Source: Acidovorax soli (lineage in GTDB: Bacteria; Pseudomonadota; Gammaproteobacteria; Burkholderiales; Burkholderiaceae_C). Taken from it: a stretch of 64,000 nucleotides of DNA. Where the stretch lies: contig NZ_JACHLK010000002.1 of NCBI RefSeq assembly GCF_014207955.1, forward strand, positions 186,001 through 250,000. Reading direction: 5' to 3'. Below are positions 1 to 8,897 of the stretch, piece after piece (within the stretch, counting starts at the first letter, position 1; each line of letters opens with the position of its first letter). A model generated the notes under the pieces. It was not told the DNA's origin. It saw only the letters and a program-made list of their open reading frames with translations, and did no database searches. Position numbers and translations under genes: made by a program.

Positions 1-50
1 GCTCCGCCCACGATGGCGGCGATGAGGGCAATCCATTGGTCAGCGGTCAT
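1..50 (-). CDS. ABC transporter permease, second subunit (5' fragment only)
   Basis: Only the first codons are in the window. On the minus strand they read MTADQWIALIAAIVGGA, a hydrophobic start typical of an inner-membrane permease. Its ATG overlaps the TGA of the upstream permease gene by four bases (ATGA), so the two are translationally coupled. BMP-type importers normally carry two permeases in tandem, so this is inferred to be the partner of the 365-residue permease. The rest lies beyond the left edge. Confidence 0.7.
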   Translation of the reverse strand, partial: MTADQWIALIAAIVGG

Positions 51-1144
51 ATCGCCTCCACGTGGGCAGTCGGTGCCGGGGTGGTGCTGGTGTCCTCAGG
101 CCGCTTGCGGCGCTGGGCCCACCAGGTCCGCCAGTCCACCTCGCGCAGCGCCTCGCTGGCCAGGATCAGCACGAAGGCAATGCCCTGCAACACCATCACC
201 GAGGCGTCGGGCAGGCCCAGGCGCCGCTGCAGCAGGCTGCCCGCCGCGCCGAAGCCGCCGAACACGATGGCCACGGGGATGATGGCGATGGGGTTGTGCC
301 GCGCGATGAAGGCCACGAGGATGCCCGCATAGCCATAGCCCGCGATCAGCGCCCCGTTGGCATTGGTGTGCACCGCTGCCACTTCCACCGCGCCGGCCAG
401 GCCGGCCGCCGCGCCCCCCAGGGCGCAGGCCAGCAGCACCAGGCGCGTGGCCGGCAGGCCCACGAGCTGCGCCGCGCGCGGGTTGCCTCCCACCACGCGC
501 ACCGAGAAGCCCGAGGCCGTGAAATGCAGCCACAGCCCCAGCGCCACGCAGGCGAGCACGCCCAGCACCAGGCCCCAGTGCACGTCCGACCCGGCGATGC
601 CTCCGATGAGCAGGCCGGGGTCCAGGCTGGGCGTGGCCGGCTTGTTCAGGCTGGCCGGGTCGCGCAGCGCACCCTCCACGAAATGCTTGAACAGGCCGAT
701 GGCCACGTAGGACAGCAGCAGGCTGCTGATGGTCTCGTTGATCCCGCGGTATTGGCGCAACCAGCCCGCGAGCATGATCCAGAGTGCGCCGGCCACGGCC
801 CCCGCTGCGCAGGCCAGCACCGTGCCCGCCGCATTGGTGGGCAGGGCCACGGCCATGGGCAGGGCCGCTGCGGCCAGGCCGCCGAGCACCAGCGCGCCTT
901 CGCCGCCGATCACGGTGAGCCCGGCGCGCGCGGGCAGGGCCACGCACAGGGCGGTGAGCATCAGCGGCGCTGCGCGCTGCAAGGTGTTCTGCCACGAGAA
1001 CCAGTCGCCGAAGGCGCCCTTGAACAGCGTTGCCCACACGTCGAGCGGGTTCACGCCGGCAAAGCCGACGAAGCCGCCGAACAGCAGCAGCGCCAGCGTG
1101 ATGGCGGCAACGGGCAGAAGGATGTCCTTGGCGACCGGGTGCAT
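47..1144 (-). CDS. ABC transporter permease, BMP/nucleoside-sugar type
   Basis: This 365-residue polytopic inner-membrane protein belongs to the branched-chain/simple-sugar permease fold used by BMP-type importers (YufP-like). Hydrophobic segments run through most of its length, beginning with a helix at about residues 7-30 and followed by repeated Gly/Ala/Leu-rich helices. The C-terminus is an Arg-rich soluble tail. It starts 13 bases after the BMP binding-protein gene and overlaps the next permease by four bases, so it belongs to the same importer. Known BMP systems carry nucleosides, purines or related heterocycles. In this operon a nitrogen-rich heterocycle or ureide is the inferred cargo. 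The ATPase must lie outside the window. Confidence 0.85.
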   Translation of the reverse strand: MHPVAKDILLPVAAITLALLLFGGFVGFAGVNPLDVWATLFKGAFGDWFSWQNTLQRAAPLMLTALCVALPARAGLTVIGGEGALVLGGLAAAALPMAVALPTNAAGTVLACAAGAVAGALWIMLAGWLRQYRGINETISSLLLSYVAIGLFKHFVEGALRDPASLNKPATPSLDPGLLIGGIAGSDVHWGLVLGVLACVALGLWLHFTASGFSVRVVGGNPRAAQLVGLPATRLVLLACALGGAAAGLAGAVEVAAVHTNANGALIAGYGYAGILVAFIARHNPIAIIPVAIVFGGFGAAGSLLQRRLGLPDASVMVLQGIAFVLILASEALREVDWRTWWAQRRKRPEDTSTTPAPTAHVEAI

Positions 1145-1157
1145 GGCAGTTCCCCGC

Positions 1158-2297
1158 TTAGAAAGAGCCTTGGACGCCTTCGACCAGGTAGTCCATCTTT
1201 TCCAGCTCCAGATCGGTCTGCTTGAACGACTTGCCGCTGGCGATGACCTCCTTGCCCTTGTTGGTCTTGAGCGGGCCCTTGAAGATGTCGAAGCCGCCCG
1301 CGATCATCTTGGCCTTGGTCTCGTCGGCCTGCTTCTTGGCCGCGTCGCTCACGGCCGGGCCGTAGGCCGACATCTTCACGAAGCCTTCCTTCAGGCCCCC
1401 GCGCAGGAAGTTGGGGTGCGGCTTGCCGGTGCGCGCGGCCTCGATGATGGTGGTGTAGGCCGTGAGCCAGTTCCACTCGGCCCCGGTCAGGTAGGCCTGG
1501 GGCGCCAGCTTGGCCTGGCTGGCGTGGTAGCCGCAGACCATCTTTCCGCGCTTGGCGGCGGTCTCGACGATGACCTTGGGCCCGTCCACGTGCATGGTGA
1601 ACACGTCGCAGCCCTGGTCGGCCAGGCTGTTGGTGGCCTCGGCCTCCTTCACGGCCATGGACCATTCGCCCGTGAAGATCACGCTGCAGGTGATGCCCGG
1701 CTTGACCGAGCGCGCACCCAGCGTGAAGGCGTTGATGTTGCGCAGCACCTGCGGAATGGGCTTGGCCGCGATGAAGGCGATCTTGCCGCTCTTGCTCATG
1801 TGGCCGGCCACCACGCCGTTGAGGTACTGGCACTCGTCGATGTAGCCGAAGAAGCTGCCCGCGTTCTTGGGGTGCTTGCCCTCGGTCCACATGCCGCCGC
1901 AGTGCGAAAAGCGCACATCGGGGTACTTGGCGGCCAGGGCCAGCAGGTGCGGGTCGAAGTAACCGAACGAGGTGGGGAACAGCAGCTTGGCACCGTCCTG
2001 CGCGATCATGCCGGTCATGGTCTTTTGCACAGCGGCGGTCTCGGGCACGTTCTCTTCTTCGACCACCTTCACACCGGGCAGCTTCTTGAGTTCGGCCGCT
2101 GCCTGGGCATGCGCCTGGTTGTAGCCGTAGTCGTCGCGCGGGCCGACATAGATCACGCCCACGGTGAGCGGCGCCTGCGCGTTCGCCTGCAGGGCCCAGC
2201 TACCCAGGGTGCCGGCAGCGCCAAGCGCCGCGAGGGATTTCAGGGATTCACGGCGGTTCGGGTTTGCGAGACGAGACATGGGTTTCACGGGTTTCAT
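1158..2297 (-). CDS. BMP family ABC transporter substrate-binding protein
   Basis: A 379-residue periplasmic receptor of the BMP (basic membrane protein, PnrA-like) family. The N-terminus has twin arginines in the context NRRESLK, followed by a hydrophobic stretch ending in ALQANA, so Tat or Sec export is likely. The mature part starts with PLTVGVIYVGPRDDYGYN, the first strand typical of the family. The ATG at 2297 is preceded by AAAGGA at good spacing; a second in-frame ATG six codons later is possible. Its neighbours are the two permeases downstream and the atzH/hpxZ gene upstream. It probably delivers the importer's substrate, inferred to be a purine-breakdown or triazine-like compound. 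Confidence 0.88.
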   Translation of the reverse strand: MKPVKPMSRLANPNRRESLKSLAALGAAGTLGSWALQANAQAPLTVGVIYVGPRDDYGYNQAHAQAAAELKKLPGVKVVEEENVPETAAVQKTMTGMIAQDGAKLLFPTSFGYFDPHLLALAAKYPDVRFSHCGGMWTEGKHPKNAGSFFGYIDECQYLNGVVAGHMSKSGKIAFIAAKPIPQVLRNINAFTLGARSVKPGITCSVIFTGEWSMAVKEAEATNSLADQGCDVFTMHVDGPKVIVETAAKRGKMVCGYHASQAKLAPQAYLTGAEWNWLTAYTTIIEAARTGKPHPNFLRGGLKEGFVKMSAYGPAVSDAAKKQADETKAKMIAGGFDIFKGPLKTNKGKEVIASGKSFKQTDLELEKMDYLVEGVQGSF

Positions 2298-2346
2298 GGC
2301 AGTCCTTTCGGCAACGGTTGGATCAAGGGGGATGAAAAGGGATCGA

Positions 2347-2727
2347 TCAGTCCAGCAAGCTCACATGGGCAGCGACGACACGCCAGCCGGCTGGCGTGCG
2401 CAGCCAGGTCTGGCTCTGGCGCCCGGTGCGGGCGCTGCCTTCGCGCTGGAACTCCACGTTGGCGGTGGCGAAGTCGCTGCCGTACGTGGTGATTTCGGTG
2501 CGCAGCAGGCGTCGCTGCAGGCCCTGGGAAGGGCGTGCGGCGCGAAACGCCTTTATCTGCGCGTAGCCGTACAGGTTCTCGGTGGCGCCGTAGCGCAGGG
2601 TGTGCGGGCTGTCCCAGAACAGCTCGTCGAGCACATCGACTTTGTTGTTCACCAATGCGTCTTCGTAGCGGGCGAACACGGCCTGTACTTCGGCAAGCAC
2701 CTCGGGCTGGTTGATGGGGTAGGGCAT
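2347..2727 (-). CDS. hpxZ: AtzH/HpxZ-like protein (DUF3225 family)
   Basis: A small 126-residue protein of the AtzH-like/HpxZ family, which has a SnoaL-type cone fold. Conserved family stretches are visible: [10 protein letters not shown] near the start, then [20 protein letters not shown] and [12 protein letters not shown], and the C-terminal [13 protein letters not shown]. In Pseudomonas sp. ADP, AtzH was reported to decarboxylate 1,3-dicarboxyurea to allophanate. In Klebsiella, hpxZ sits in the hpxWXYZ oxalurate operon. An alternative GTG at 2742 overlaps the upstream amidase stop (GTGA) and would add five residues; the ATG at 2727 fits the family N-terminus better. It is the third gene of a G-E-H trio. 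The exact substrate here is not settled. Confidence 0.85.
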   Translation of the reverse strand: MPYPINQPEVLAEVQAVFARYEDALVNNKVDVLDELFWDSPHTLRYGATENLYGYAQIKAFRAARPSQGLQRRLLRTEITTYGSDFATANVEFQREGSARTGRQSQTWLRTPAGWRVVAAHVSLLD

Positions 2728-2738
2728 GGGGTGGGCTT

Positions 2739-4166
2739 TCACAGGGATGCGACAGGTGCCTGGCAGATGCCGGCAGCCTCCAGCACGGCGGCGGCGCGCA
2801 GCGCCAGGTCTTCGCGCCAAGGCGCGGCGATGAGCTGCACGCCGATGGGCAGGTTGGGGTGCGCCCCCCAGACGGGCACGGAGCACACGGGCAGGCCGAT
2901 GCACGAGATCGGCTGGGTCAGCAGGCCCATGTTGGGGCGCAGCGGCAGGTCGCGCCCGTTGAGGTCGAAGCGCTCGGTGCCGATGGGCGTGGCCGCGCAG
3001 GGCGTGGCGGGAGCCAGCAGCAGGTCGTAGCGCGCCAGCACGGCGGCAGCAGCACGGGCATAGCGGCCGCGCACGCGCTGGGCCCGTGCCACCCAGGCGG
3101 CGGGGATCAGCGCCCCGGCCAGGAAGCGGTCGCGTGAGAGCGGCTCGAAGTCGGCCGCACGCATGCGCAGGTTGTCGAGGTGCAGGGCACCCGCCTCGGC
3201 GTTGGTGATGAGGAAGGCTGCCGCACGGCCGGCCTCCACCAGCGGCAGTTCCACCGGTTCGGCCTCGGCGCCCAGCGCCTGCGCCACCCGGGCCACGGCG
3301 GCGCGTGCCTCCGGCAGGGCGTTGTCGGCAAAGTAGCCGCCGAGCACGCCGATGCGCAACCCGGCCGAGCCCTGGCCCAGGGTGGGGGCTACCGGCTCCA
3401 CAGGCCGCTGTGCGCAGCCGGCATCGGTGTGCGCGCCGGGGGCCTCAGGCCCTTGCAGGGCATCGTAGGCCAGCGCCAGGTCGCGCACGCTGCGCGCCAT
3501 GGGGCCCAGGTGGTCCAGGCTGGAGATGAAGGGAAAGCTGCCCGTGCGCGGCAGGCGCCCGAAGGTGGGCTTGAGGCCGAACACCCCGCACAGCGAGGCC
3601 GGCACACGGATGGAGCCATTGGTGTCCGAGCCCAGCGTGATCGGCACCTGGCCGGCCGCCACTGCCGCCCCCGAACCGCCAGACGAACCCCCTGCGATGC
3701 GCGCCAGGTCGTGCGGGTTGTGGCAGGCGCCCTCGTGGCTGTTCTCGGTGGTGAAACCGTAGGCGTACTCGTCCATGTTGAGCGCACCGACCAGGATGGC
3801 GCCCGCGGCCTCCAGCCGCTGCACCAGCAGGCCATCGGCCGTGGCGGGTGCGCTGCCCCGCTCGATCTTCGAGCCCGCCAGGGTGGCGATACCCTCCACG
3901 TCAAACAGGTTTTTCACGGCAAAGGGCACGCCCAGCAGGGGCAGGGCGGCCTGTGTGGCATGGGTGCTGTGGGCCAGGCCGGCGTCGATGCGCGCGGCGC
4001 GTGCCAGGGCGCGCTCGCTCAGCACGGCGGTTAAGGCATTGACGCGGGCGTCGGTCTGCGCGATGCGTGCGAGGCAGTCCGCGACCAGCGCTGTGGCCGT
4101 CACATCGCGTGCTGCCACGGCCTGGGCCATGCCGGCCGCGTCCTGCTGCCACCAGGGGGCCGTCAT
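2739..4166 (-). CDS. atzE: AtzE/HpxY-type amidase (1-carboxybiuret hydrolase-like, subunit A)
   Basis: A 475-residue amidase-signature enzyme. The Ser-cisSer-Lys triad is visible as Lys85 (in [11 protein letters not shown]), Ser161 (in [11 protein letters not shown]) and Ser185 (in [12 protein letters not shown]); the 24-residue spacing between the serines is canonical. The motif [17 protein letters not shown] is typical of AtzE relatives. In Pseudomonas sp. ADP, AtzE with its small partner AtzG hydrolyses 1-carboxybiuret, and the complex is related to GatCAB. The Klebsiella counterpart HpxY acts in oxalurate use. The start overlaps the atzG stop by four bases, matching heterodimer co-expression. 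The product should be passed to allophanate hydrolase, encoded first in this operon. Confidence 0.9.
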   Translation of the reverse strand: MTAPWWQQDAAGMAQAVAARDVTATALVADCLARIAQTDARVNALTAVLSERALARAARIDAGLAHSTHATQAALPLLGVPFAVKNLFDVEGIATLAGSKIERGSAPATADGLLVQRLEAAGAILVGALNMDEYAYGFTTENSHEGACHNPHDLARIAGGSSGGSGAAVAAGQVPITLGSDTNGSIRVPASLCGVFGLKPTFGRLPRTGSFPFISSLDHLGPMARSVRDLALAYDALQGPEAPGAHTDAGCAQRPVEPVAPTLGQGSAGLRIGVLGGYFADNALPEARAAVARVAQALGAEAEPVELPLVEAGRAAAFLITNAEAGALHLDNLRMRAADFEPLSRDRFLAGALIPAAWVARAQRVRGRYARAAAAVLARYDLLLAPATPCAATPIGTERFDLNGRDLPLRPNMGLLTQPISCIGLPVCSVPVWGAHPNLPIGVQLIAAPWREDLALRAAAVLEAAGICQAPVASL

Positions 4167-4369
4167 GCGCTGCCCTCCAGCGGCACCACGGGCACGAAGG
4201 CCATGGCGGGTTCGTCCGTGGCGTCCAGGGGCACGGCGTTGACGGTGTCGGCAAAGCCGCTGGCCAGCGCCAGGTAGCCGAGCACGGCAGCGCGGTGCTC
4301 GGGCGCGATGGGCAGGCCGACGGCGGCCGAGGCGGCATCCAGGTAGCGTTCGAGCTCGGCGGCGTTCAT
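4163..4369 (-). CDS. atzG: AtzG/HpxX-like small subunit (DUF4089)
   Basis: A 68-residue protein with the helical GatC-like layout of AtzG (DUF4089): an N-terminal helix (ELERYLDAASAAVGLPI), a second helix ending GYLALASGFADTVNA, and an extended tail with PLDATDEPAMAFVPV. In the characterised AtzEG complex this tail wraps around the amidase subunit. It sits between the ABC ATPase gene and atzE with ATGA overlaps on both sides, so co-translation with atzE is expected. It is easily missed because of its size. Its co-location with AtzE supports the assignment more than the sequence alone does. Confidence 0.87.
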   Translation of the reverse strand: MNAAELERYLDAASAAVGLPIAPEHRAAVLGYLALASGFADTVNAVPLDATDEPAMAFVPVVPLEGSA

Positions 4370-5187
4370 CGGCGCACCTCGCGCTGGAAGATCTCCAGGC
4401 TGAGCTTCTTCATCGCCACAAAGCTGGGCTCGCTCAGCGTGGCCAGGGTGCGCGGGCGCGCGTCTTCGTAGTGCAGGATCTCGGCCACCTTGGTCGGGCG
4501 CTTGGTCAAGAGCAGCACCTCGTCGGCCAGGTAGACGGCTTCTTCCAGGTCGTGCGAGACCAGCAGCATGGTGGTGCCGGTCTGCATGAACACCTCCTGC
4601 AGCTTCTCGCGGATGAACAGCGTCATCTCGAAGTCCAGCGCCGAGAAGGGCTCGTCGAGGAACAGCACCTCGGGGTTGGGCGCGAGCGCCCGCATGATGG
4701 AGGCGGTCTGCTGCTGTCCGCCCGAGAGTTCGTAGGGGTAGCGGTTCAGGTCGAACTTCACGTCGAACGAGGCCACCAGTTCGGCCATGCGGCGGTCCAC
4801 CTCGGCCTTGCTTTTGCCTTCGAGCTTGAGCGGGTAGGCGATGTTGTCGATGGTGCGCATCCACGGGAACATCGCTTCGCGGTAGTTCTGGAAGACGTAG
4901 CCGATCTTGGTGTCCTTGAGGCTTTTGCCGTCGAACAGGATTTCGCCGCTGTCGATGGGCACCAGGCCTGCGATCATGTTGATCAGCGTGCTCTTGCCGC
5001 AGCCGTTGGGGCCGAAGACCGAGACGATCTTGTGCTTGGGGATGTCGAGGTCGAAGTCTTCGTACAGCGGCCAGCCCGCGAAGTACTTGGTGAGGCCACG
5101 GATGGTGATGTGTGTGCCGGCCGGGCCCGGGGTGAAGGCGCGGCGGGGCACGTCGGCGTACACGGCGCCGTTGACGACGGCGTTCAT
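4366..5187 (-). CDS. ABC transporter ATP-binding protein, NitT/TauT type
   Basis: A 273-residue cytoplasmic ATPase. The Walker A motif GPNGCGKST, Q-loop region VFQNYREAMFPWM, signature ELSGGQQQ, Walker B VLFLDEPFSALD and H-loop SHDLEEAV are all present and in order. The FPWM sequence after the Q-loop is typical of the nitrate/taurine/sulfonate importer subfamily. The signature motif is the slightly unusual LSGGQQQ rather than LSGGQ(R/K)Q. It overlaps the permease gene by four bases and, with the permease and binding protein, makes a complete importer. Its place directly upstream of atzG/atzE suggests uptake of the compound they degrade. Confidence 0.93.
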   Translation of the reverse strand: MNAVVNGAVYADVPRRAFTPGPAGTHITIRGLTKYFAGWPLYEDFDLDIPKHKIVSVFGPNGCGKSTLINMIAGLVPIDSGEILFDGKSLKDTKIGYVFQNYREAMFPWMRTIDNIAYPLKLEGKSKAEVDRRMAELVASFDVKFDLNRYPYELSGGQQQTASIMRALAPNPEVLFLDEPFSALDFEMTLFIREKLQEVFMQTGTTMLLVSHDLEEAVYLADEVLLLTKRPTKVAEILHYEDARPRTLATLSEPSFVAMKKLSLEIFQREVRR

Positions 5188-6014
5188 CGGCCGCTCCAGT
5201 GCACGATCTTGCGCTCGGCGACAAGGAACAGGATGTTCAGGGCGTAGCCCAGTGCGCCCGCGGCCAGGATGGCGGCGTACATGCTCTTGACGTTGAGCAC
5301 CTGCTGCGCGTCGATGATGCGGTGGCCCAGGCCGTTGTCCGAGCCGATGAACATCTCGGCCACGATGACGATGACCAGCGCCATCGACACCGCCGAGCGC
5401 AGGCCCACGAAGGTGGGCTGCAGGCTTTCCCAGACCAGCACGTCCTTGAAGATCTGCCAGCGCGACGCCCCCATGACGCGCGCCGCCATCACGCGCTGCT
5501 TGCGGGCGTTGATGACACCATAGGCGCTGTTGAAGATGACGATGAGGAAGGCACCGAACGCGGCGATGGCGACCTTGTTCACGTCCGACACGCCGAAGAT
5601 CAAGAGGAACAGCGGGATCAGCGCCGAGGAGGGCGTGGAGCGGAAGAAGTCGATCAAAAACTCCACGCTGCGGTAGGCGCGCTCGTTGCTGCCCAGCAGC
5701 ACGCCCAGGGGCACGCCGACCACGGCGGCGATCAGAAACGCCTGTACCGTGCGCCAGACGGTCACGGCAAAGTCCAGGAGCAGCGGCCCACCGGCCAGGC
5801 CGCTGACCAGGGTGAGCACGGTGGCACTGGGCGGCGGCAGCAGGATGGGCTTGATGAAGCCCAGGCGCACCACCAGGTCCCATACGATGAACAGGGCCAG
5901 CGGCCCGGCAAAGGGCAGGAACCTGTCCCAGGCAGGCTTCCTGGGCGCGGCGGCGGCCGCCTTGCCCGCGGGCGGCGACCAGGCGCCGGCAGTGGTGGTC
6001 GTGGTGTCGGCCAT
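5184..6014 (-). CDS. ABC transporter permease, NitT/TauT type
   Basis: A 276-residue inner-membrane permease of the binding-protein-dependent MetI-like fold. An Ala/Pro-rich cytoplasmic N-terminus is followed by about six helices. The EAA-loop region is recognisable around AARVMGASRWQIFKDVLVWESLQP, which contacts the ATPase. The family is used for nitrate, taurine, aliphatic sulfonates, pyrimidine precursors and cyanate. The stop overlaps the ATPase start (ATGA), and the gene begins 14 bases after the binding-protein gene. The cargo is inferred only from the neighbouring amidohydrolases. Confidence 0.92.
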   Translation of the reverse strand: MADTTTTTAGAWSPPAGKAAAAAPRKPAWDRFLPFAGPLALFIVWDLVVRLGFIKPILLPPPSATVLTLVSGLAGGPLLLDFAVTVWRTVQAFLIAAVVGVPLGVLLGSNERAYRSVEFLIDFFRSTPSSALIPLFLLIFGVSDVNKVAIAAFGAFLIVIFNSAYGVINARKQRVMAARVMGASRWQIFKDVLVWESLQPTFVGLRSAVSMALVIVIVAEMFIGSDNGLGHRIIDAQQVLNVKSMYAAILAAGALGYALNILFLVAERKIVHWSGR

Positions 6015-6028
6015 GGTGCGTCCTGCCC

Positions 6029-7036
6029 TCAGGCCTTGTAGATCAGGCTGTCGACCACGACCTTCTTCTCGAAGATGCCTTTTTCGGTGAACAGGTCGTA
6101 GAACTTCTGGAAGTGCGCCAGGTCGCTGGGCTTGAACTCGTTGTAGAGCATGTAGGACGCCAGCGGCACCTCGGCCGTGAGCGGGCCTTCGATGGCGGTG
6201 TAGCCCTTCATGAACTGGCGGGCCTCTTCGGGCTTGGTGCGCACCAGCTCGATGCCGCGGGCATAGGCGGCGATGAACTTTTTGGCAGCCTCGGGGTTCT
6301 TCTTGATGAACTCGCTGGTCAGGCTGGCCGCGCCGCCGTGCCAGGGGGCCATGGCATCGCCCAGGATGTACCGGGCCACCACGCCCGACTCGATCACGCG
6401 GGTGGTGCCGTTCATGCGGCCGATGGTGCCCGTGGGCTCCAGCGTGTAGCAGGCGTCCACCTGGCCGGCCACGATGGCGGCGATGTGCTGGCCGATGGGC
6501 AGCTCAGTCACCGTGACGCCGCTGGCGCCCGCGCGCTCCAGCATGGTCTTGCACAGGGTCATGTTCTGGATGCCGGGGCCGGAGGCGACCTTCTTGCCCT
6601 TGAGGTCGGCCATGGTCTTGATGGCGCTGTCCTTGCCCGTGATGAACTGGTCGAGCACGAACTTGGCGTTGCTCGGGTTGGTCGCGAAGATCTTGAACAG
6701 GCCGGGCTGGGCGATTTCGCCAATGGCCAGGTTGGCCGAACCCGTGCCGTTGGAGCTGCCATCGGACCGGCCCGAGAGCATGGCCTCCATGACCTGCTGG
6801 GCGCCCGCGAACTTGAGCGGCTCCACGTCCAGCCCGGCCTCCTTGAAGTAGCCCTTTTCCACCGCTGCGAAGAAGGGCAGGCCGGCCGCCACGGGCCAGA
6901 AGCCGATGCGGATCTTGGGCGCCGCCTGGGCGCGCACCAGGGCAGGGGCGGCCAGCGCGCCCAGGGTGGCGGCCGAGGCCTGCAGGACGCGGCGGCGCGA
7001 GGCGCCGGTGGATGGGGTGGAACTGTGGGATGTCAT
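6029..7036 (-). CDS. ABC transporter substrate-binding protein, NitT/TauT (SsuA/NMT1-like) type
   Basis: A 335-residue periplasmic receptor. The N-terminus contains SRRRVLQASAATLGALAAPALVRAQA, a Tat-like signal with an Ala-x-Ala cleavage site near residue 37. The mature protein begins KIRIGFWPVAAGLPFFAAVEKGYFKEAGLDVEP, the NMT1/THI5-like signature in which the substrate is bound between two lobes. It follows atzF and precedes the permease and ATPase. Relatives bind taurine, sulfonates, nitrate or hydroxymethylpyrimidine precursors. A ureide or triazine breakdown product is the likely ligand here by context. Confidence 0.9.
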   Translation of the reverse strand: MTSHSSTPSTGASRRRVLQASAATLGALAAPALVRAQAAPKIRIGFWPVAAGLPFFAAVEKGYFKEAGLDVEPLKFAGAQQVMEAMLSGRSDGSSNGTGSANLAIGEIAQPGLFKIFATNPSNAKFVLDQFITGKDSAIKTMADLKGKKVASGPGIQNMTLCKTMLERAGASGVTVTELPIGQHIAAIVAGQVDACYTLEPTGTIGRMNGTTRVIESGVVARYILGDAMAPWHGGAASLTSEFIKKNPEAAKKFIAAYARGIELVRTKPEEARQFMKGYTAIEGPLTAEVPLASYMLYNEFKPSDLAHFQKFYDLFTEKGIFEKKVVVDSLIYKA

Positions 7037-7080
7037 GGCAGGCTCCTGCAGCAGGGTTGGAGGTGGATGGAATGGGGGTG

Positions 7081-8817
7081 TCAGTTGCCGGCCTTGAGCG
7101 AGGCGATGTACGCCCGCCAACCGCCAAAGTGGCTGATGTCGCGCGCCCCGGCCAGGGCCAGCGGTTCGCAGATGAAGCCCTGCACGCTGCTGCCGTCGGC
7201 CAGGGACAGCGTGCCTATGCCCAGCGGCTGGGGGATCAGTGCGACAAAGCTGCCGTAGTGCGCGGCCGGCATGCGCCAGACCTCGACGGCGATGCGCGCG
7301 CCCTGGCCCGGCGCCACGCGCAGCAGGCCGGGCTTGGGCGGCACGGTGCCGGGCAGGGCGTAGAGCTGGTAGTCGGGCGCGGTCTCGGTGGCACGCTCCA
7401 GCGTGGCGCCGCGTTCGGTGAGCTGGCCGTTGAGCGGCATGCCGCTCAGGTGCGCGCCGACCACGGCGACCCGCACCGTGGCAGGCGCCTGCAGCCCGGC
7501 GATGGGCTGCGGTGCCGGCAGAGGTGTGCTGCCAGCAGCCTGGGGCAGGCCGGTGGCATGGTGGTAGCGCTGGCCCAGCTCGGCCAGCTGCAGGTCGCTG
7601 CCGCTGGGGCCGATCAGCGTGATGCCGAAGGGCAGGCCATCGGCGCGCAGGCTGCTGGGCACCGCGATGGCGGCATAGTCGAGCAGGTTCACGAAGTTGG
7701 TGTAGGCCCCCAGGTTGCGGTTGAGCACCACCGGATCGGCCTGCATGGCGGCAATGGTGTAGTGCGTGGGGGCTGTGGGCACCAGCAGCACGTCGATGGC
7801 CTCGGCCCCCTGCCACATGGGCGCGACCTGCTGGCCCAGGGCGCGCAGCCGGGTCTGGGCATCGCACAGGTCGGCCGCACTGTAGCCGCGCCCGCTGGCC
7901 AGGATGCTGCGCACGGGCTCCACCACCTGGTCGGCATGCGCATCGAAGAAGCTGCGCACGGCGGCATAGCGCTCGGCCACCAGGGCGCTTTCGTAGAGCA
8001 GGGCGGCGGCCTGGGCCAGCGGCGCATAGTGGATGGAGACCGGCGTGCCGCCCAGGGCCTGCAGCCGGACGACGGCTTCGGCAAAAGCGGCCTCGGCCGC
8101 GGCATCGCCAAAGAACTCCAGCACATCGGGCACACCGAAGCGAAAGCTTGCGGGCAGCGGCTCGCTGGCCAGCGTGAGCTGCCGGCCATACGGGTCTTCT
8201 GCGTCATGGCCCTGCGCCACCTGCAGCACACGGGCCGCCAGATCCACGGTGCGCGCAAAGATGGAGACGCAGTCCGCGCTCTGCGCTGCCGGCACCACAC
8301 CGCGTGCGCTGATGAGGCCCTTGGTGGGCTTGACGCCCACGATGTTGTTCAGCCCGGCCGGCACGCGGCCCGAGCCAGCGGTGTCGGTGCCCAGCGCAAA
8401 GTCCACCTGCTCCGTTGCCACCACGTAGGCCGAGCCCGAGCTGGAGCCGCCCGACACATAGGCCGCATCCAGCGCGTTGGGCACCGCGCCATGGGGCGAG
8501 CGCGTGCCGTTGAGGCCGCAGGCGAACTGGTCCAGATTGGTCTTGCCCACCAGGGTGGCGCCCGCATCGAGCAGGCGCTGCACCACCGCGGCGTGGGTTG
8601 TGGCGGTGTAGGCGAAAGCGGGGCAGGCGGCCGAGGTGGGGTAACCCGCCACATCGATGTTGTCCTTGACCGCAAAAGAGAGGCCACTGAGCGGCCCGCC
8701 CGGCGCGCCGGCAATGGGCGGCTCGCAGCGCACGAGCCAGGCCTGCTCGGCCCGCACCGGCACGCCTGCCGCGGCGGGGGAAAGTCCGGCCACCAAAGAG
8801 CTTGTTGCTTGCACCAT
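7081..8817 (-). CDS. atzF: Allophanate hydrolase
   Basis: A 578-residue amidase-signature enzyme that converts allophanate to ammonia and carbon dioxide. The triad is Lys51 (in SFAVKDNIDVAGYPT), Ser125 (in SGGSSSGSA) and Ser149 (in TDTAGSGRVPAG). The amidase domain covers about residues 1-440. A C-terminal domain of about 120 residues follows (from VRVAVVGAHLSGMPLNGQL to FGGWRAYI), as in AtzF and DUR1,2-type enzymes. The length agrees with the roughly 600 residues of the family. It is the first gene of the operon. No good Shine-Dalgarno precedes the ATG, which lies only 13 bases from a palindromic operator-like site, so a short or leaderless transcript is possible. Confidence 0.93.
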   Translation of the reverse strand: MVQATSSLVAGLSPAAAGVPVRAEQAWLVRCEPPIAGAPGGPLSGLSFAVKDNIDVAGYPTSAACPAFAYTATTHAAVVQRLLDAGATLVGKTNLDQFACGLNGTRSPHGAVPNALDAAYVSGGSSSGSAYVVATEQVDFALGTDTAGSGRVPAGLNNIVGVKPTKGLISARGVVPAAQSADCVSIFARTVDLAARVLQVAQGHDAEDPYGRQLTLASEPLPASFRFGVPDVLEFFGDAAAEAAFAEAVVRLQALGGTPVSIHYAPLAQAAALLYESALVAERYAAVRSFFDAHADQVVEPVRSILASGRGYSAADLCDAQTRLRALGQQVAPMWQGAEAIDVLLVPTAPTHYTIAAMQADPVVLNRNLGAYTNFVNLLDYAAIAVPSSLRADGLPFGITLIGPSGSDLQLAELGQRYHHATGLPQAAGSTPLPAPQPIAGLQAPATVRVAVVGAHLSGMPLNGQLTERGATLERATETAPDYQLYALPGTVPPKPGLLRVAPGQGARIAVEVWRMPAAHYGSFVALIPQPLGIGTLSLADGSSVQGFICEPLALAGARDISHFGGWRAYIASLKAGN

Positions 8818-8830
8818 TTTGAAGAATTCA

Positions 8831-8846
8831 ATCTTGGATACAAGAT
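8831..8846 (-). promoter_or_regulatory. Candidate GntR-type operator upstream of atzF
   Basis: The perfect inverted repeat ATCTTG-GATA-CAAGAT lies 13 bases upstream of the atzF start. Its core TTGGATACAA resembles sites of FadR/VanR-subfamily GntR repressors. No GntR gene is in the window, so the regulator would be encoded elsewhere, perhaps left of position 1. Confidence 0.5.
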
Positions 8847-8897
8847 GAGATGCAAGCGCTGTGCCAGGTGTGCGGGAGCGTGAGGGCTGGGCGGCGA

